A DNA stretch of 64,000 bases from VRUE01 sp963837735 (GCA_963837735.1 CAWIOM010000010.1:124001-188000), one strand, 5' to 3'; positions 55,959-64,000 are shown, numbered from the stretch's first letter. Made by a program: numbers and translations. Notes: a model not told the origin generated them from the letters alone.

Positions 55959-57283
55959 GGAACGACCTCTATGGCGGCTCGCAGGCCGCCGCCGGCACGG
56001 TTGGTCAGGGTCACGACGGCGCCCCACTGCCTGGCCAGCTCGCTGGCGATGGGCAGGCCGAGGCCGGTGCCGCTCGGGCCGCGGCGCCCGGCGCTGCCGC
56101 GGCTGAAGCGCTCGAAGACGGCCTGCTCCTCGCCGGGCTCGAGGCCCGGGCCCTCGTCCAGCACCTCGATTCCTCCCGCCCGCACCGCGATCGCAACCGT
56201 CGATCCCTCGGGCGAGTAGCGAAGGGCGTTCTCGAGCAGGGAGTCCAGTGCCCGGTCCAGATCCGGGCCGGCGCAGGTCATCGACTGCCCCTCGGCCTCG
56301 ACGCGCGTCTCGACCACGATTCCGCTCTCCTCCGCGGTTGCGTGCCAGCGCTCGGCGGCGCGCCGGGCGGTCTCCGCCAGGTCGACCGACGTCGCGGGCA
56401 GCTCGTGCTCACCCGCCCGGCTGAGGATCAGCAGCTCGGCGACGATCGCCGTGAGCCGGTCCACCTCCCGGGTCGCGGCGTCGAGCTCGGAGCTCGCATC
56501 CCCGTCCTCGCGGAATCGCTCGCCGAGCCCCTCGAGGCGCAGGCGCAGGCCGGTCAGCGGCGTCCGCAGCTGGTGCGAGGCGTCGGCGACGAAGTCCTGC
56601 TGGGAGCGCAGCAGGCGCTTGACCCGGTGGGTCATCTCGTTGAAGGCGCGAGCGAGCGATCGCTGCTCGGTGCTGCCCTCCACCGCGACCGTCGTCTCCA
56701 GGTCGCCGCCGGCGACGCGACGCGCCGCGACGTCGAGGCGGCGGATCGGACGGGCGATCTGCTGGGCGATCAGCGCCCCTGCGACCAGGGCCAGCAGGAG
56801 CACGACGAGACCAAGGGCGGAGAGGTCGAGGATCGATTCACGGACCGCATCGTGCACGGCCGCCACGCTCTGGGTGATCCGCACCGCCCCGGCCGGCCGG
56901 CCGTGCTCGAGGATCGGCGCAGAGGTCGCCAGGATTTCGGCGCCGAGAGTTTCGCTGCTGCGGGTGATCTGCTCGCCGCGGCCGGCCAGCGCGCCCTGGA
57001 CCTCGGGCCGGTCCGCATAGGTGCGGCCGGCCGGCGCCCCGGCCGAGTCGGCGAGCAGGCGGCCGCGGGCGTCGACGACGATCGTCCGGCCGCGCACGCT
57101 CGCCGCGGAGAGCTCGACCAGGTGCCGCAGGGCAGGCCTGCGGGCCGGCGCCAGCAGCTCGGAGGCGCTCGCCGCGACCACATCCACCTGGCTGCGGGCC
57201 TGTCCCCGGACCTCGGCGTCGACGCGGTCGCCGAGGCTGACCGCCAGCGGCACGCCGAGCGCGATCAGCGCCAGCAGCAGCAC
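55955..57283 (-). CDS. Sensor histidine kinase (HAMP-HisKA-HATPase), start unclear
   Basis: Two-membrane-helix sensor kinase. An extracytoplasmic domain of about 130 residues precedes TM2 (SALGLVVLLLALVAGALIAQQ), HAMP (IARPIRRLDVAARRVAGGD), HisKA with the phospho-acceptor His (DFVADASHQLRTPLTGL), and the ATPase domain (LLENALRYSPEGS, LDEGPGLEPGEE, GTGLGLPIASELARQ). The natural start would be the codon after the upstream regulator stop, preceded by GGAGG, but the sequence there is GTA (57322-57320), not GTG. GTG 57283 is the first canonical start in frame and would trim the first membrane helix. Works with the response regulator gene before it; likely controls the ApbE operon or the envelope. 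Confidence 0.85.
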   Translation of the reverse strand: MLLLALIALGVPLAVSLGDRVDAEVRGQARSQVDVVAASASELLAPARRPALRHLVELSAASVRGRTIVVDARGRLLADSAGAPAGRTYADRPEVQGALAGRGEQITRSSETLGAEILATSAPILEHGRPAGAVRITQSVAAVHDAVRESILDLSALGLVVLLLALVAGALIAQQIARPIRRLDVAARRVAGGDLETTVAVEGSTEQRSLARAFNEMTHRVKRLLRSQQDFVADASHQLRTPLTGLRLRLEGLGERFREDGDASSELDAATREVDRLTAIVAELLILSRAGEHELPATSVDLAETARRAAERWHATAEESGIVVETRVEAEGQSMTCAGPDLDRALDSLLENALRYSPEGSTVAIAVRAGGIEVLDEGPGLEPGEEQAVFERFSRGSAGRRGPSGTGLGLPIASELARQWGAVVTLTNRAGGGLRAAIEVVP

Positions 57284-57318
57284 GTAGGCGAGGGCCAGCA
57301 GCAGGGTCGCGCGGAGGC

Positions 57319-58035
57319 TTACGGCTCCTCCGTTCGCGCCGCGAAGCGGAAGCCCACGCCGCGGACCGTCTCGATATACCGGGGGTCGGAGGGATCGTCG
57401 CCGAGCTTGCGCCGCAGCCAGCCGATGTGCACGTCCAGTGTCTTGGTCGAGCCGAACCAGTTCGTGTCCCACACCTTCGCCATCAACTCCTCCCGCGTCG
57501 CCACCTCTCCCGCGTGTCGCATCAGCTCGGCGAGCAGGTCGAATTCCTTCCGCGAGAGCTCGAGATCCACCGAGTCGAGGGTCGCGCGGCGGGCAGCGGG
57601 GTCGAGCTCGAGGCCGCCCACCGCGATCGGCTGCTCGCTCGCTCTCTCGCTCCGATCGCCACGGCGCAGGACGGCGCGGATTCGCGAGATCACCTCGGCG
57701 GCGCTGAACGGCTTGACGACGTAGTCGTCGGCGCCGAGCTCGAGCCCGACGATCTTGTCCATCTCGGTTCCGCGGGCGGTGAGCATCACGATCGGCACGT
57801 CGGAGCGCCGGCGCAGCTCGCGGCATACGTCCTTGCCGTCACCGTCGGGGAGCGCCAGGTCGAGCATGATCAGGTCCGGCTCGAAGTCCTCGGCCCTGGC
57901 CAGGGCGCCGGCCGCCGTGCGGGTGACCAACGGCTCGAAGCCCGCCCGCAGCAGCGCATCCGCGAAGGGCTCGGAGATCGACTCCTCGTCCTCGACGACG
58001 AGGATCCGAGCGCCGCTCGCCTTTCGAGAGTTCAT
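57319..58035 (-). CDS. OmpR-family response regulator
   Basis: 238 residues. Receiver: VVEDEESISEPF, the phospho-Asp in DLIMLDLALPDGDG, MLTARG and VVKPFSAAEV; C-terminal winged helix: LSRKEFDLLAELMRHAGEVATREELMAKVW and LGDDPSDPRYIETVRGVGFRF. Partner of the histidine kinase downstream. Divergent from the redox operon by 136 nt, so it probably regulates that promoter region. Confidence 0.93.
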   Translation of the reverse strand: MNSRKASGARILVVEDEESISEPFADALLRAGFEPLVTRTAAGALARAEDFEPDLIMLDLALPDGDGKDVCRELRRRSDVPIVMLTARGTEMDKIVGLELGADDYVVKPFSAAEVISRIRAVLRRGDRSERASEQPIAVGGLELDPAARRATLDSVDLELSRKEFDLLAELMRHAGEVATREELMAKVWDTNWFGSTKTLDVHIGWLRRKLGDDPSDPRYIETVRGVGFRFAARTEEP

Positions 58036-58171
58036 CGGCCAACTGTAGAGGCGGGAACGCTTACCTCGCTCAGGGGCAGTCGAGGTTTTGCCAGGTCTTT
58101 ACCCGCGGCTGGCCTGCGCTTGGGCGGGCGCTCCGCACACTTGCCCGGCAACTTCAAGAGGAGGTTTGAGG
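58036..58171. promoter_or_regulatory. Divergent control region between response regulator and redox operon
   Basis: 136 bases between the divergently transcribed regulator and the Ser/Thr-rich gene. Near-identical TTACC tracts (cgcttacctc, tctttaccc) about 36 bp apart could be tandem response-regulator sites. A GGAGG ribosome-binding site is near 58160. No strong core promoter can be named. Confidence 0.35.
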
Positions 58172-58795
58172 GTGAGCAACATGAAGAAGAGAGTCGCGAC
58201 GATCTCGACGGTGGTCGCCCTGGGTGGGCTGACCGGGTTGGCGCTCAGCGCCGGCAAGCAGGCACCGAGCAAGACGGTGGCCGATCGTCCCGCGGTCCAG
58301 ACCAAGGTGATCCGGCGGACGATCCACGTCACCAAGCACGCGAAGCCGAAACACCCGGCCTGGTCCGGCACCGGGACTGCGAGCGGCGTGGGAGGATCCG
58401 GGTCCGGATCCTCCTATGGCGGCGCGACCACCGGGTCGTCCTCGACCGGTTCAGCGCCCTCGTCCTCCTCCTACTCCTCCGAACCGGTGACCAGCTCGAC
58501 TTCGGGCGCCGGCTCGGCACCGATCTCGACCAACACCGGGGGCGGCGAAGGCTCGCCCGTGGTCACCCACTCCAGCGGCTCGGGCGGCTCGGGCGCCAAG
58601 CACGGCTCGTCGTCGGGAGGCTCGAGCGCGCCGGTCAAGACCTCGACCAGCGGCAGCAGCGCCGGTTCCGGCACTCCGTCCGGCCCGAGCGCGCCGGTCA
58701 CCACCGCGACCAGCGGTGGCGGCTCGGCCTCGGCGGGCGGTGGCGAGTCCGAGGGCGGCGGCGGTGGCGAGCACGAGGGCGGCCGAGATGACTGA
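58172..58795 (+). CDS. Exported Ser/Thr/Gly-rich protein, paralog of the next gene
   Basis: 207 residues. N-terminal signal anchor (KKRVATISTVVALGGLTGLALSAG), a short conserved stretch KVIRRTIHVTKHAKPKHP near residue 42, then 140 residues rich in Ser, Gly, Thr with spaced elements of the form S-A-P-[VI]-[TKS]-T (SAPISTNT, SAPVKTSTSG, SAPVTTATSG) and a Glu/Gly-rich end. GTG 58172 has a GAGGAGG site 10 to 15 nt upstream; ATG 58181 is possible. The C-terminal 8 nt overlap the next gene. The sequence has low complexity and no known domain. Its position first in a redox operon with ApbE suggests an exported electron or flavin carrier or a surface attachment; this is inference. Confidence 0.65.
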   Translation: MSNMKKRVATISTVVALGGLTGLALSAGKQAPSKTVADRPAVQTKVIRRTIHVTKHAKPKHPAWSGTGTASGVGGSGSGSSYGGATTGSSSTGSAPSSSSYSSEPVTSSTSGAGSAPISTNTGGGEGSPVVTHSSGSGGSGAKHGSSSGGSSAPVKTSTSGSSAGSGTPSGPSAPVTTATSGGGSASAGGGESEGGGGGEHEGGRDD

Positions 58796-59063
58796 GCGCA
58801 GCCGCCCCCGCCGCCCGCGGGCGGCCGCCGTCGTCTGGGCATCGACCCTGCTCTTCGCCGCGTTGTTCGCCCTGCTGACCTACAACCTCAGCCTCGCCGG
58901 AGAACCGGCTCAGGGCGTGGCGCAGGCGCCGCTCGTGCGCAAGGTGATCAAACGGCGGGTCGTCACCACGATCGTCCCGACCGCGGGCGAAAACACGGTC
59001 ACCTCGAGCCCCGCCTCCTACTCGTCCTCCGGATCGGCTCCGGTCACGACCAGCGCCTCCTGA
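58788..59063 (+). CDS. Small membrane protein with a KVIKRR motif and Ser/Thr tail
   Basis: 91 residues: a basic N terminus, one membrane helix (AAVVWASTLLFAALFALLTYNL), then KVIKRRVVTTIVPTAGE, which resembles the KVIRRTIHVTKH stretch of the preceding protein, and an extracytoplasmic Ser/Thr tail that ends SSGSAPVTTSAS with the same S-A-P-V-T-T element. The two genes look like a paralogous pair. It is followed after 2 nt by apbE and so is co-translated with it. Confidence 0.6.
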   Translation: MTERSRPRRPRAAAVVWASTLLFAALFALLTYNLSLAGEPAQGVAQAPLVRKVIKRRVVTTIVPTAGENTVTSSPASYSSSGSAPVTTSAS

Positions 59064-59065
59064 CG

Positions 59066-60055
59066 ATGGCCGAGCTCGACATCACCTTCGACGCGATGGG
59101 CAGCCACGTCCGCTTCCTGATCGGCGAGCCCGGGCCGGGCATGCCGCCGGCGGCCGAGGCCGCCGAGCGCGAGCGGCGCTTCGTCCGCGAGTTCGACGCC
59201 GCGCTCTCGCGGTTCAAGCCCGAGAGCGAGCTCTGCGCTCTCAACGCCGACCCCCGCCCCCGGGTACCGGCCTCCGCTCTTCTGTGCAGGGCGGTCGGGG
59301 CAGGGCTGGCGGCGGCGCAAGAGACCGGCGGCCTCGTCGACCCGACCCTGGTCCGGGAGATCGAGGCGGCGGGTTACGTCGGCTCGAGGGCCGGGGTGGA
59401 GGGCGCCCCCCTGGCCGAGGCTCTGGCCCAGGCGCCGGCGCGGCGCCCCGCCCGGCCCGGCCCGGGGCAGGGATGGCGCCACTTCGAAGTCGATGAGGAG
59501 GCCGGGGAGATAGTCCGCCCGCCGGGATCGAGCTTCGACACCGGGGGAACCGGCAAGGGCCTGGCCGCGGACATGATCGCCGAGCACCTGCGCGGCTACT
59601 CCCGCTTCATCGTCGATTGCGGAGGAGACATCCGCATCGGCGGCGCCGATGCGCTCGTCAACCCCTACGAGGTCTTTGTCGAGCATCCGCTGACCGGCGA
59701 TCGCGCCTACGTGCTGCGGCTCGGCCTCGGCGGCGTCGCCACATCGGGCCTCAACGTCCGCATCTGGCGCGGCGCCGACGGCCGCTACGCGCACCACCTG
59801 CTCGACCCGTCGAGCGGCGAGCCGGCCTGGACCGGCCTGATCGGCGCCACTGCGCTCGCCGACACGGCGGTGGAGGCGGAGACGCTCTCCAAGGCGGCTC
59901 TGCTCTCCGGCCCCGACGGCGGCCGCGCTCTGCTTGCGCCCGGGGGCGGGCTGCTCGTCCACGACAACGGCCGGGTCGAGCTCGTCGGCGGCCTCGCGGT
60001 CGCTCCCCGGATCAGGCTTCCCGAGCTCGCCGGCGCCACGGAGGCCGGGTGGTGA
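59066..60055 (+). CDS. apbE: FAD:protein FMN transferase
   Basis: 329-residue ApbE family enzyme, which covalently attaches FMN to Thr of partner proteins at the outer face. Conserved parts: FDAMGSHVRFL near the start, then GGTGKGLAADMIAEHLRG, VDCGGDIRIGGAD, and HHLLDPSSGEPA. No typical lipoprotein signal is visible at the N terminus, so the place of action is unclear. Stop overlaps the next start by 4 nt. It needs a flavinylation target ([ST]GAT-type motif), but no classic FMN-binding domain protein is present in the window. Confidence 0.9.
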   Translation: MAELDITFDAMGSHVRFLIGEPGPGMPPAAEAAERERRFVREFDAALSRFKPESELCALNADPRPRVPASALLCRAVGAGLAAAQETGGLVDPTLVREIEAAGYVGSRAGVEGAPLAEALAQAPARRPARPGPGQGWRHFEVDEEAGEIVRPPGSSFDTGGTGKGLAADMIAEHLRGYSRFIVDCGGDIRIGGADALVNPYEVFVEHPLTGDRAYVLRLGLGGVATSGLNVRIWRGADGRYAHHLLDPSSGEPAWTGLIGATALADTAVEAETLSKAALLSGPDGGRALLAPGGGLLVHDNGRVELVGGLAVAPRIRLPELAGATEAGW

Positions 60056-60699
60056 GCACAGTCGCGAACACGCTGGAATCCCACGGTTGGTGGCTCGCCA
60101 GCCGCGCCTCGGGCCTCGTCGCGTTGGTTCTCGTCACCGTCTCGGTCGGCCTCGGCCTGGCGATGGCGGGGAAGGTGATGCGGCGCCCCGGCCTCTCGCG
60201 GAAGCTGCTGGCGATCCACGAGCAGACGGCCCTGGCCGGCCTGATCGCGATCGCCGTCCACGGCATCACCCTGCTCGGCGACCCCTGGCTGAACCCCGGC
60301 GTCGCCGGCGTGACGGTGCCCTTCGCGATGGGCTTCCACACCCTGTTCACCGGGCTTGGAGTCATCGCCGCCTACATGGCGATGTTCCTCGGCCTCAGCT
60401 TCTATGCGCGCAAGCGGGTCGGCGCCCGCCTCTGGCGCAAGGCGCATCGCGCGACCGTCCTCGTCTACGTGCTTGGCCTCGTCCACGCGCTGGGGGCCGG
60501 CAGCGACGCTTCGGCTCCATGGTTTCGCTGGTGGGTGATCGCCACGACGCCGGTCGTCGGCGGCCTCTTCGTTACGCGGGCCCTCAGCGGCTCCGCCAAG
60601 CGGAAGGCCGCGGGCCGGCGCAGGCGCGCCGAGCGTCCCGTACAGCCCGGTAGGGACGGCATCGCAATCTCCGGGTCCCCCGTCCTCGAGGAGGCATGA
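60052..60699 (+). CDS. Ferric-reductase-like membrane cytochrome
   Basis: 215 residues with about five or six membrane helices and paired His in helix positions that fit two heme b ligands: KLLAIHEQTALAGLIAIAVHGITLL and FHTLFTGLGVIAAYMAM with AHRATVLVYVLGLVHALG. The C-terminal 35 residues are a basic cytoplasmic tail. Resembles the membrane domain of ferric reductases and the MsrQ family. GTG 60052 overlaps apbE. It could pass electrons from the cytoplasmic reductase downstream to a flavinylated protein outside. Confidence 0.83.
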   Translation: MSTVANTLESHGWWLASRASGLVALVLVTVSVGLGLAMAGKVMRRPGLSRKLLAIHEQTALAGLIAIAVHGITLLGDPWLNPGVAGVTVPFAMGFHTLFTGLGVIAAYMAMFLGLSFYARKRVGARLWRKAHRATVLVYVLGLVHALGAGSDASAPWFRWWVIATTPVVGGLFVTRALSGSAKRKAAGRRRRAERPVQPGRDGIAISGSPVLEEA

Positions 60700-61890
60700 T
60701 GAGCGAAGCAGGTGTGTTGATCGTCGGCGGCGGCCTCGCCGCCCAGCGCTGCGCCGAGACATTGCGACGGCGTGGCTATGACCGGCCGGTGCGGATGGCC
60801 TGCGCGGAGGCCGAGCCCCCGTATGACCGGCCGCCCCTGTCCAAGGCGGTCCTCTCCGGCAACGCCGGGGAGGACTCCGTCGCCTTCCGGCCCCGCGCCT
60901 GGTACGAGGAAAGGGAGATCGAGCTGATGCTGGGGGCCAGGGCCGTCTCCCTGGATCCGAGGGCGAAGAACGTCGGGCTCGACTCCGGCGCCTCGGTCGG
61001 CTACGACAAGCTGCTGATCGCAACCGGCGGCGCGGCTCGCCGCCTGCCCTTCCTCGAGGGCCGCGCCAACGTCCACTACCTGCGCACCCTGGAGGACGCC
61101 CGCCGCCTGCGCGCAGAGCTTGTTCCCGGCGCGCGGCTGGCGATCGTCGGCGCCGGCTTCATCGGCCAGGAGGTCGCCGCCACGGCGCGCTCGCTCGGTG
61201 CCGAGGTGACGATCGTCGAGGCGCTCGACACTCCGCTGCTGCCGATACTCGGCGCCGAGCTCGGGACCTGGTTCGCGGACCTTCACGCCGGCGAGGGGGT
61301 CCGGGTCCTGACCGGGCGGGCGATCGACGGCGCCCGCGGCGAGGGGCGGGTCGAGGAGCTCCTCCTCGCCGACGGCGAGACGATCCCCTGCGACGCGGTC
61401 GTCGTCGGCATCGGCACGGTTCCGGCGACCGACTGGGCCGCGGGAAGCGGGCTCGCCGCCGGCGGAATTCCCACCGACACCGCCTGTCGGACCCGGGTCC
61501 CCGACATCTACGCGGCCGGCGACGCCTCGCTTCCCTTCGACCCCCGTTTCGGTGCCCATGCGCGCACCGAGCACTGGGACGCGGCCGCCTGGCAGGGGGC
61601 GGCTGCCGCCCAGTCGATGCTCGGCGCCTATCCGGGCACGCCGCCGCTGCCGAGCTTTTGGAGCGACCAGTACGGGTCCCGGATCCAGTACGTGGGCCAC
61701 GCCCACCACGCCGATGACGTCGTCATCGAGGGGGATCCGGACGATCGCGATTTCGAGGCCCTGTTCACCCAGGACGGCCGGCCGATCGCAGCCCTGGTGG
61801 TCGGCCGGCCGCGCTCGATCCCCGATCTTGAGAAAGAAGATCGAGCACGGCCACTGGCCGGCGCTCGACCGAGAGGAGGTGGTGGTCTGA
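60696..61890 (+). CDS. NAD(P)/FAD-dependent ferredoxin reductase-like protein (apparent frameshift)
   Basis: 397 residues after repair. FAD fold VLIVGGGLAAQRCAETLRRRGY, NAD fold LAIVGAGFIGQEVAATARSLGAEV, and the second FAD motif DIYAAGDASL. It resembles rhodocoxin/terredoxin reductases that hand electrons from NAD(P)H to a ferredoxin. The frame breaks at 61830: the intact end RKKIEHGHWPALDREEVVV is in the next frame, ending with a TGA that overlaps the ferredoxin start; one extra G restores it. Without repair the reductase would be fused in frame to the ferredoxin, which is almost surely artefactual. Confidence 0.82.
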
Positions 61891-62096
61891 TGACGATGGT
61901 CGTGCAGGTTGACGCCAACGAGTGCAGCGCCCACGGCGACTGCGTCGAAGTCGCCCCGGAGGTCTTCCGGCTGGACGACACCGCGGTGGTGATCGGGACC
62001 GGCCCCGAAGAGCTCCTGATCGAGGCCGCCGAGGCCTGTCCCGCGGTGGCGATCTCGATCGTCGATGCCGAGACGGGGGAGACGGTTTATCCCTGA
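61890..62096 (+). CDS. Single-cluster ferredoxin of the CxxHxxC type
   Basis: 68 residues. Three Cys and one His are placed as C-S-A-H-G-D-C near residue 12 and C-P near residue 50, the pattern of 3Fe-4S (or His-coordinated 4Fe-4S) ferredoxins that serve cytochrome P450 enzymes in Actinobacteria. ATG 61890 is chosen because it overlaps the reductase stop (TGATG), as expected for coupled genes. No P450 gene is in the window; the partner may be the membrane reductase upstream. Confidence 0.85.
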   Translation: MTMVVQVDANECSAHGDCVEVAPEVFRLDDTAVVIGTGPEELLIEAAEACPAVAISIVDAETGETVYP

Positions 62097-62245
62097 GACC
62101 CGCTTTCGGTCAAATACGAAGGTTCGCTAACAATTCGCTAAGCTTGCGCTCACTTTGATTCTGGGCGCGGAGTTGCGCGCCCGAGGGGGCGCAGGAGTCA
62201 CTCTGTAGCCGCAGAACTGAACCACCTCACCCGCGCGCACCAACT
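62097..62245 (+). other. Gap before ftsE
   Basis: 149 bases. A hairpin gggcgcg (62163-62169) / cgcgccc (62176-62182) lies in it; two copies of ttcgctaa (62123-62130 and 62136-62143) are 5 nt apart. Possible control region of ftsEX; nothing firmer is seen. Confidence 0.4.
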
Positions 62246-63046
62246 ATGGCGAGAGCGAAAAACAGCAAAATCATCGAGCTCCGGGACGTGACCAAGGTCT
62301 ACCCCGGCGGCCACATGGCGCTCGACCGCGTCTCGCTGGCGATCAACCGCGGCGAGTTCGCCTTCCTCGTCGGCCCGACCGGCTGCGGCAAGTCGACGCT
62401 GATCAAGACCCTGATCCGCGAGGTCGAGGTCACCGAGGGCAGCGTCAACATCGCCGGCCGCGACATCGGTGCCCTGCCCGAGAAGAAGATCCCGCTGCTG
62501 CGGCGCAACATCGGCACCGTCTTCCAGGACTTCAAGCTGCTTCCCGACCGCACGGTCCACGACAACGTCGCCTACGCCCTGCAGGTGATCGGCGCGCCGC
62601 GCTCGGAGATCCGCCGCCAGGTGCCCGAGATCCTCCGCCTCGTCGGCCTCTCGACCAAGCTGCACAGCTACCCGGACCAGCTCTCCGGCGGCGAGCAGCA
62701 GCGCGTCTCGATCGCCCGCGCCTTCGTCAACCACCCGCCGCTCCTGCTCGCCGACGAGCCCAGCGGAAACCTCGACCCGGTGACGTCGATCGGCGTCATG
62801 CAGCTGCTCTACCGGATCAACAAGACCGGCACGACCGTCGTCGTCGTCACCCACGATCGCGAGATGGTCGACAACATGCGCCGCCGCGTGATCGAGCTGT
62901 ATGAGGGCCGCGTCGTCCGCGACGAGGTGAGCGGCGGCTACACCGAGGAGTCGACGACCGAGTTCGGCCTGCGCATGAAGGCCGAGATGGGGGTCGGCGC
63001 CGAGGGCGGCACCAACGGCCACGACGCTCACGACAGCCTCTTCTGA
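62246..63046 (+). CDS. ftsE: Cell division ATP-binding protein FtsE
   Basis: 266-residue ABC ATPase: Walker A GPTGCGKST, signature LSGGEQQRVSIARAFV, Walker B LLLADEPSGNLDP. The C-terminal tail of about 40 residues (GGYTEESTTEFGL...) extends beyond the usual 220-residue FtsE and is polar. FtsE drives conformational change of FtsX to activate cell-wall hydrolases at division. Stop overlaps the ftsX start (TGATG). Confidence 0.96.
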   Translation: MARAKNSKIIELRDVTKVYPGGHMALDRVSLAINRGEFAFLVGPTGCGKSTLIKTLIREVEVTEGSVNIAGRDIGALPEKKIPLLRRNIGTVFQDFKLLPDRTVHDNVAYALQVIGAPRSEIRRQVPEILRLVGLSTKLHSYPDQLSGGEQQRVSIARAFVNHPPLLLADEPSGNLDPVTSIGVMQLLYRINKTGTTVVVVTHDREMVDNMRRRVIELYEGRVVRDEVSGGYTEESTTEFGLRMKAEMGVGAEGGTNGHDAHDSLF

Positions 63047-63963
63047 TGTCGAGGCTCTTCTTCTTCATCCAGGAGGCATTCCGGGCGCTGCGCCGCAACG
63101 CCGCGCCCAGCACGGCCGCGATCGTCACCACGGGTGTCACCGTGATCCTGCTCGGGGTCCTGATCCCGGTCTTCCAGACCACCCAGGCGAAGAGCAGCGA
63201 GGTCCGCGACCAGCTCAACTTCCAGGTCGCCCTCTATGCCGACGCGACCCAGGGCGAAATCGACTCACTGGGCAGGGAACTGCGGAGCATCCCGCACGTC
63301 GCCACCGTCGACTTCATCAGCAAGGGGACCGCGCTGCAGGAACTGAAGGAAGACCTCGGCAAGGCGAAGGCCAGGGAACTCACCTCCCAGCTCAGCGAAA
63401 ACCCGCTGCCGGCGAGCTACCGGATCACCCCCGACGACGCCGCCAACCTGTCGGGCATCCGCGAGGCGATCGTCCCGACCGGGCCCGGTGGCAAGCCGCA
63501 GCCGATCTCGCCGATCATCGAAAAAATCTTCGACCGCCAGGACGAAAGCCGGAAGATCGAGCAGGTGACCGGCGCTCTCAAGATCGTGCTGACGATCATC
63601 ACCGCGCTGCTGATAATCGCCTCGCTGATGCTGGTCGGCAACACGATCCGGCTCTCGATCTTCACCCGCCGCCGCGAGGTCGAGGTGATGCGGCTGGTCG
63701 GCGCGACCCGCTGGTTCATCCGCTGGCCGTTCATGATCGAGGGCGTCGTCGTCGGCTTCACGGGCGGCCTGGTGGCCATACTTATCCTGTGGCTGGGAAA
63801 GATCACGATCGTCGACCCGCTGAGCAGCGATTTCTCCTTCGTCGCCGCCCAGAACGACAGCACGCTCTCCTTTCCGGCCCTGGTCGGGATCCTCTTTGCC
63901 GCCTCGGTGCTGGTCTCGGCGCTGGGGTCCGGTGTGACGCTGCGGCGCTTCCTGAAGGTCTGA
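63046..63963 (+). CDS. ftsX: Cell division protein FtsX
   Basis: 305-residue permease-like partner of FtsE. One N-terminal membrane helix (about residues 21-43), a large extracellular loop (about 45-180), then three C-terminal helices with the FtsX family stretch NTIRLSIFTRRREVEVMRLVGATRWFIRWPF. Loop interacts with wall hydrolases. A GTG-started gene follows at the window edge. Confidence 0.96.
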   Translation: MSRLFFFIQEAFRALRRNAAPSTAAIVTTGVTVILLGVLIPVFQTTQAKSSEVRDQLNFQVALYADATQGEIDSLGRELRSIPHVATVDFISKGTALQELKEDLGKAKARELTSQLSENPLPASYRITPDDAANLSGIREAIVPTGPGGKPQPISPIIEKIFDRQDESRKIEQVTGALKIVLTIITALLIIASLMLVGNTIRLSIFTRRREVEVMRLVGATRWFIRWPFMIEGVVVGFTGGLVAILILWLGKITIVDPLSSDFSFVAAQNDSTLSFPALVGILFAASVLVSALGSGVTLRRFLKV

Positions 63964-63970
63964 GCCGAAG

Positions 63971-64000
63971 GTGAGGGCAGGCCGGATCGCGGCCTCGGCG
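63971..64000 (+). CDS. Start of a further gene (partial)
   Basis: GTG 63971 begins the reading VRAGRIAASA, cut by the window end. In ftsEX neighbourhoods a secreted murein hydrolase (M23-type activator) often follows; the basic start of a signal peptide would fit, but ten residues are too few to decide. Confidence 0.25.
   Translation, partial: MRAGRIAASA

Noticed and set aside
60696..62096. A reductase-ferredoxin fusion protein
   Set aside because: The fusion exists only because of a frame change at 61830; the expected reductase end and an overlapping ferredoxin start are present in the other frame.
62097..62245. Search for tmRNA or a tRNA in the gap before ftsE
   Set aside because: No cloverleaf, anticodon stem or tmRNA-like ends were found; only a small hairpin.

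Overview
The window is GC-rich, densely coding DNA that looks like a chromosome segment of a high-GC actinobacterium. The run rpmE / DUF1385 / prfA / prmC / YrdC / glyA / WecA-like / atpI-B-E-F-H-A-G-D-C is the classic actinobacterial neighbourhood. The acyl-CoA mutase and ETF genes and the surface-glycan genes would suit a member of the Thermoleophilia (Solirubrobacterales-like). That placement is an inference from gene content and style, not from a marker-gene comparison. No rRNA, tRNA, transposase, integrase, phage gene or CRISPR array was seen.

Layout. 1-7640: acyl-CoA and electron-transfer metabolism (end of a thiolase, a HAD hydrolase, a two-gene B12-dependent acyl-CoA mutase, etfB, etfA, ETF:quinone oxidoreductase). 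7991-12965: a DMT-type transporter, then a sugar aminotransferase, a nucleotide-sugar epimerase fused to a glycosyltransferase, and a polysaccharide deacetylase. 13201-16327: alpha/beta hydrolase with a divergent TetR regulator, and a membrane diguanylate cyclase. 16359-24812: translation and envelope genes, with a secreted lysyl-oxidase-like gene inserted in the opposite strand. 24905-32195: complete F1Fo ATP synthase operon. 32676-40708: an M20 peptidase, an LCP ligase and nucleotide-sugar genes for cell-surface polymer synthesis. 40772-47989: ComF, HPF, SecA, a methyltransferase, prfB with its programmed +1 frameshift, and an esterase. 48045-55617: a secreted protein, an ECF sigma/DNA-repair pair, nadC, an Fpg-like glycosylase, nadA, split transketolase and a heme-binding protein. 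55629-62096: a two-component system next to a redox operon (two Ser/Thr-rich exported proteins, ApbE, a heme-type membrane reductase, an NAD(P)H-dependent FAD reductase, a ferredoxin). 62246-64000: ftsE, ftsX and the first codons of another gene.

Three features stand out. First, several non-coding gaps are almost entirely long imperfect palindromes (about 80 to 400 nt), and four of them start within about 35 nt of a stop codon; one buries the etfA ribosome-binding site. Second, a smaller palindrome of shared sequence occurs twice (inside prmC and upstream of nadC). Third, at least five and perhaps eight conserved genes are split by an apparent single-base insertion, always of the same polarity (one extra base). 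This may be assembly error, but it affects genes expected to be essential and should be checked against reads. The most system-like novelty is the ApbE-centred redox operon, which lacks a recognisable FMN-binding domain protein and instead carries two related Ser/Thr-rich exported proteins.
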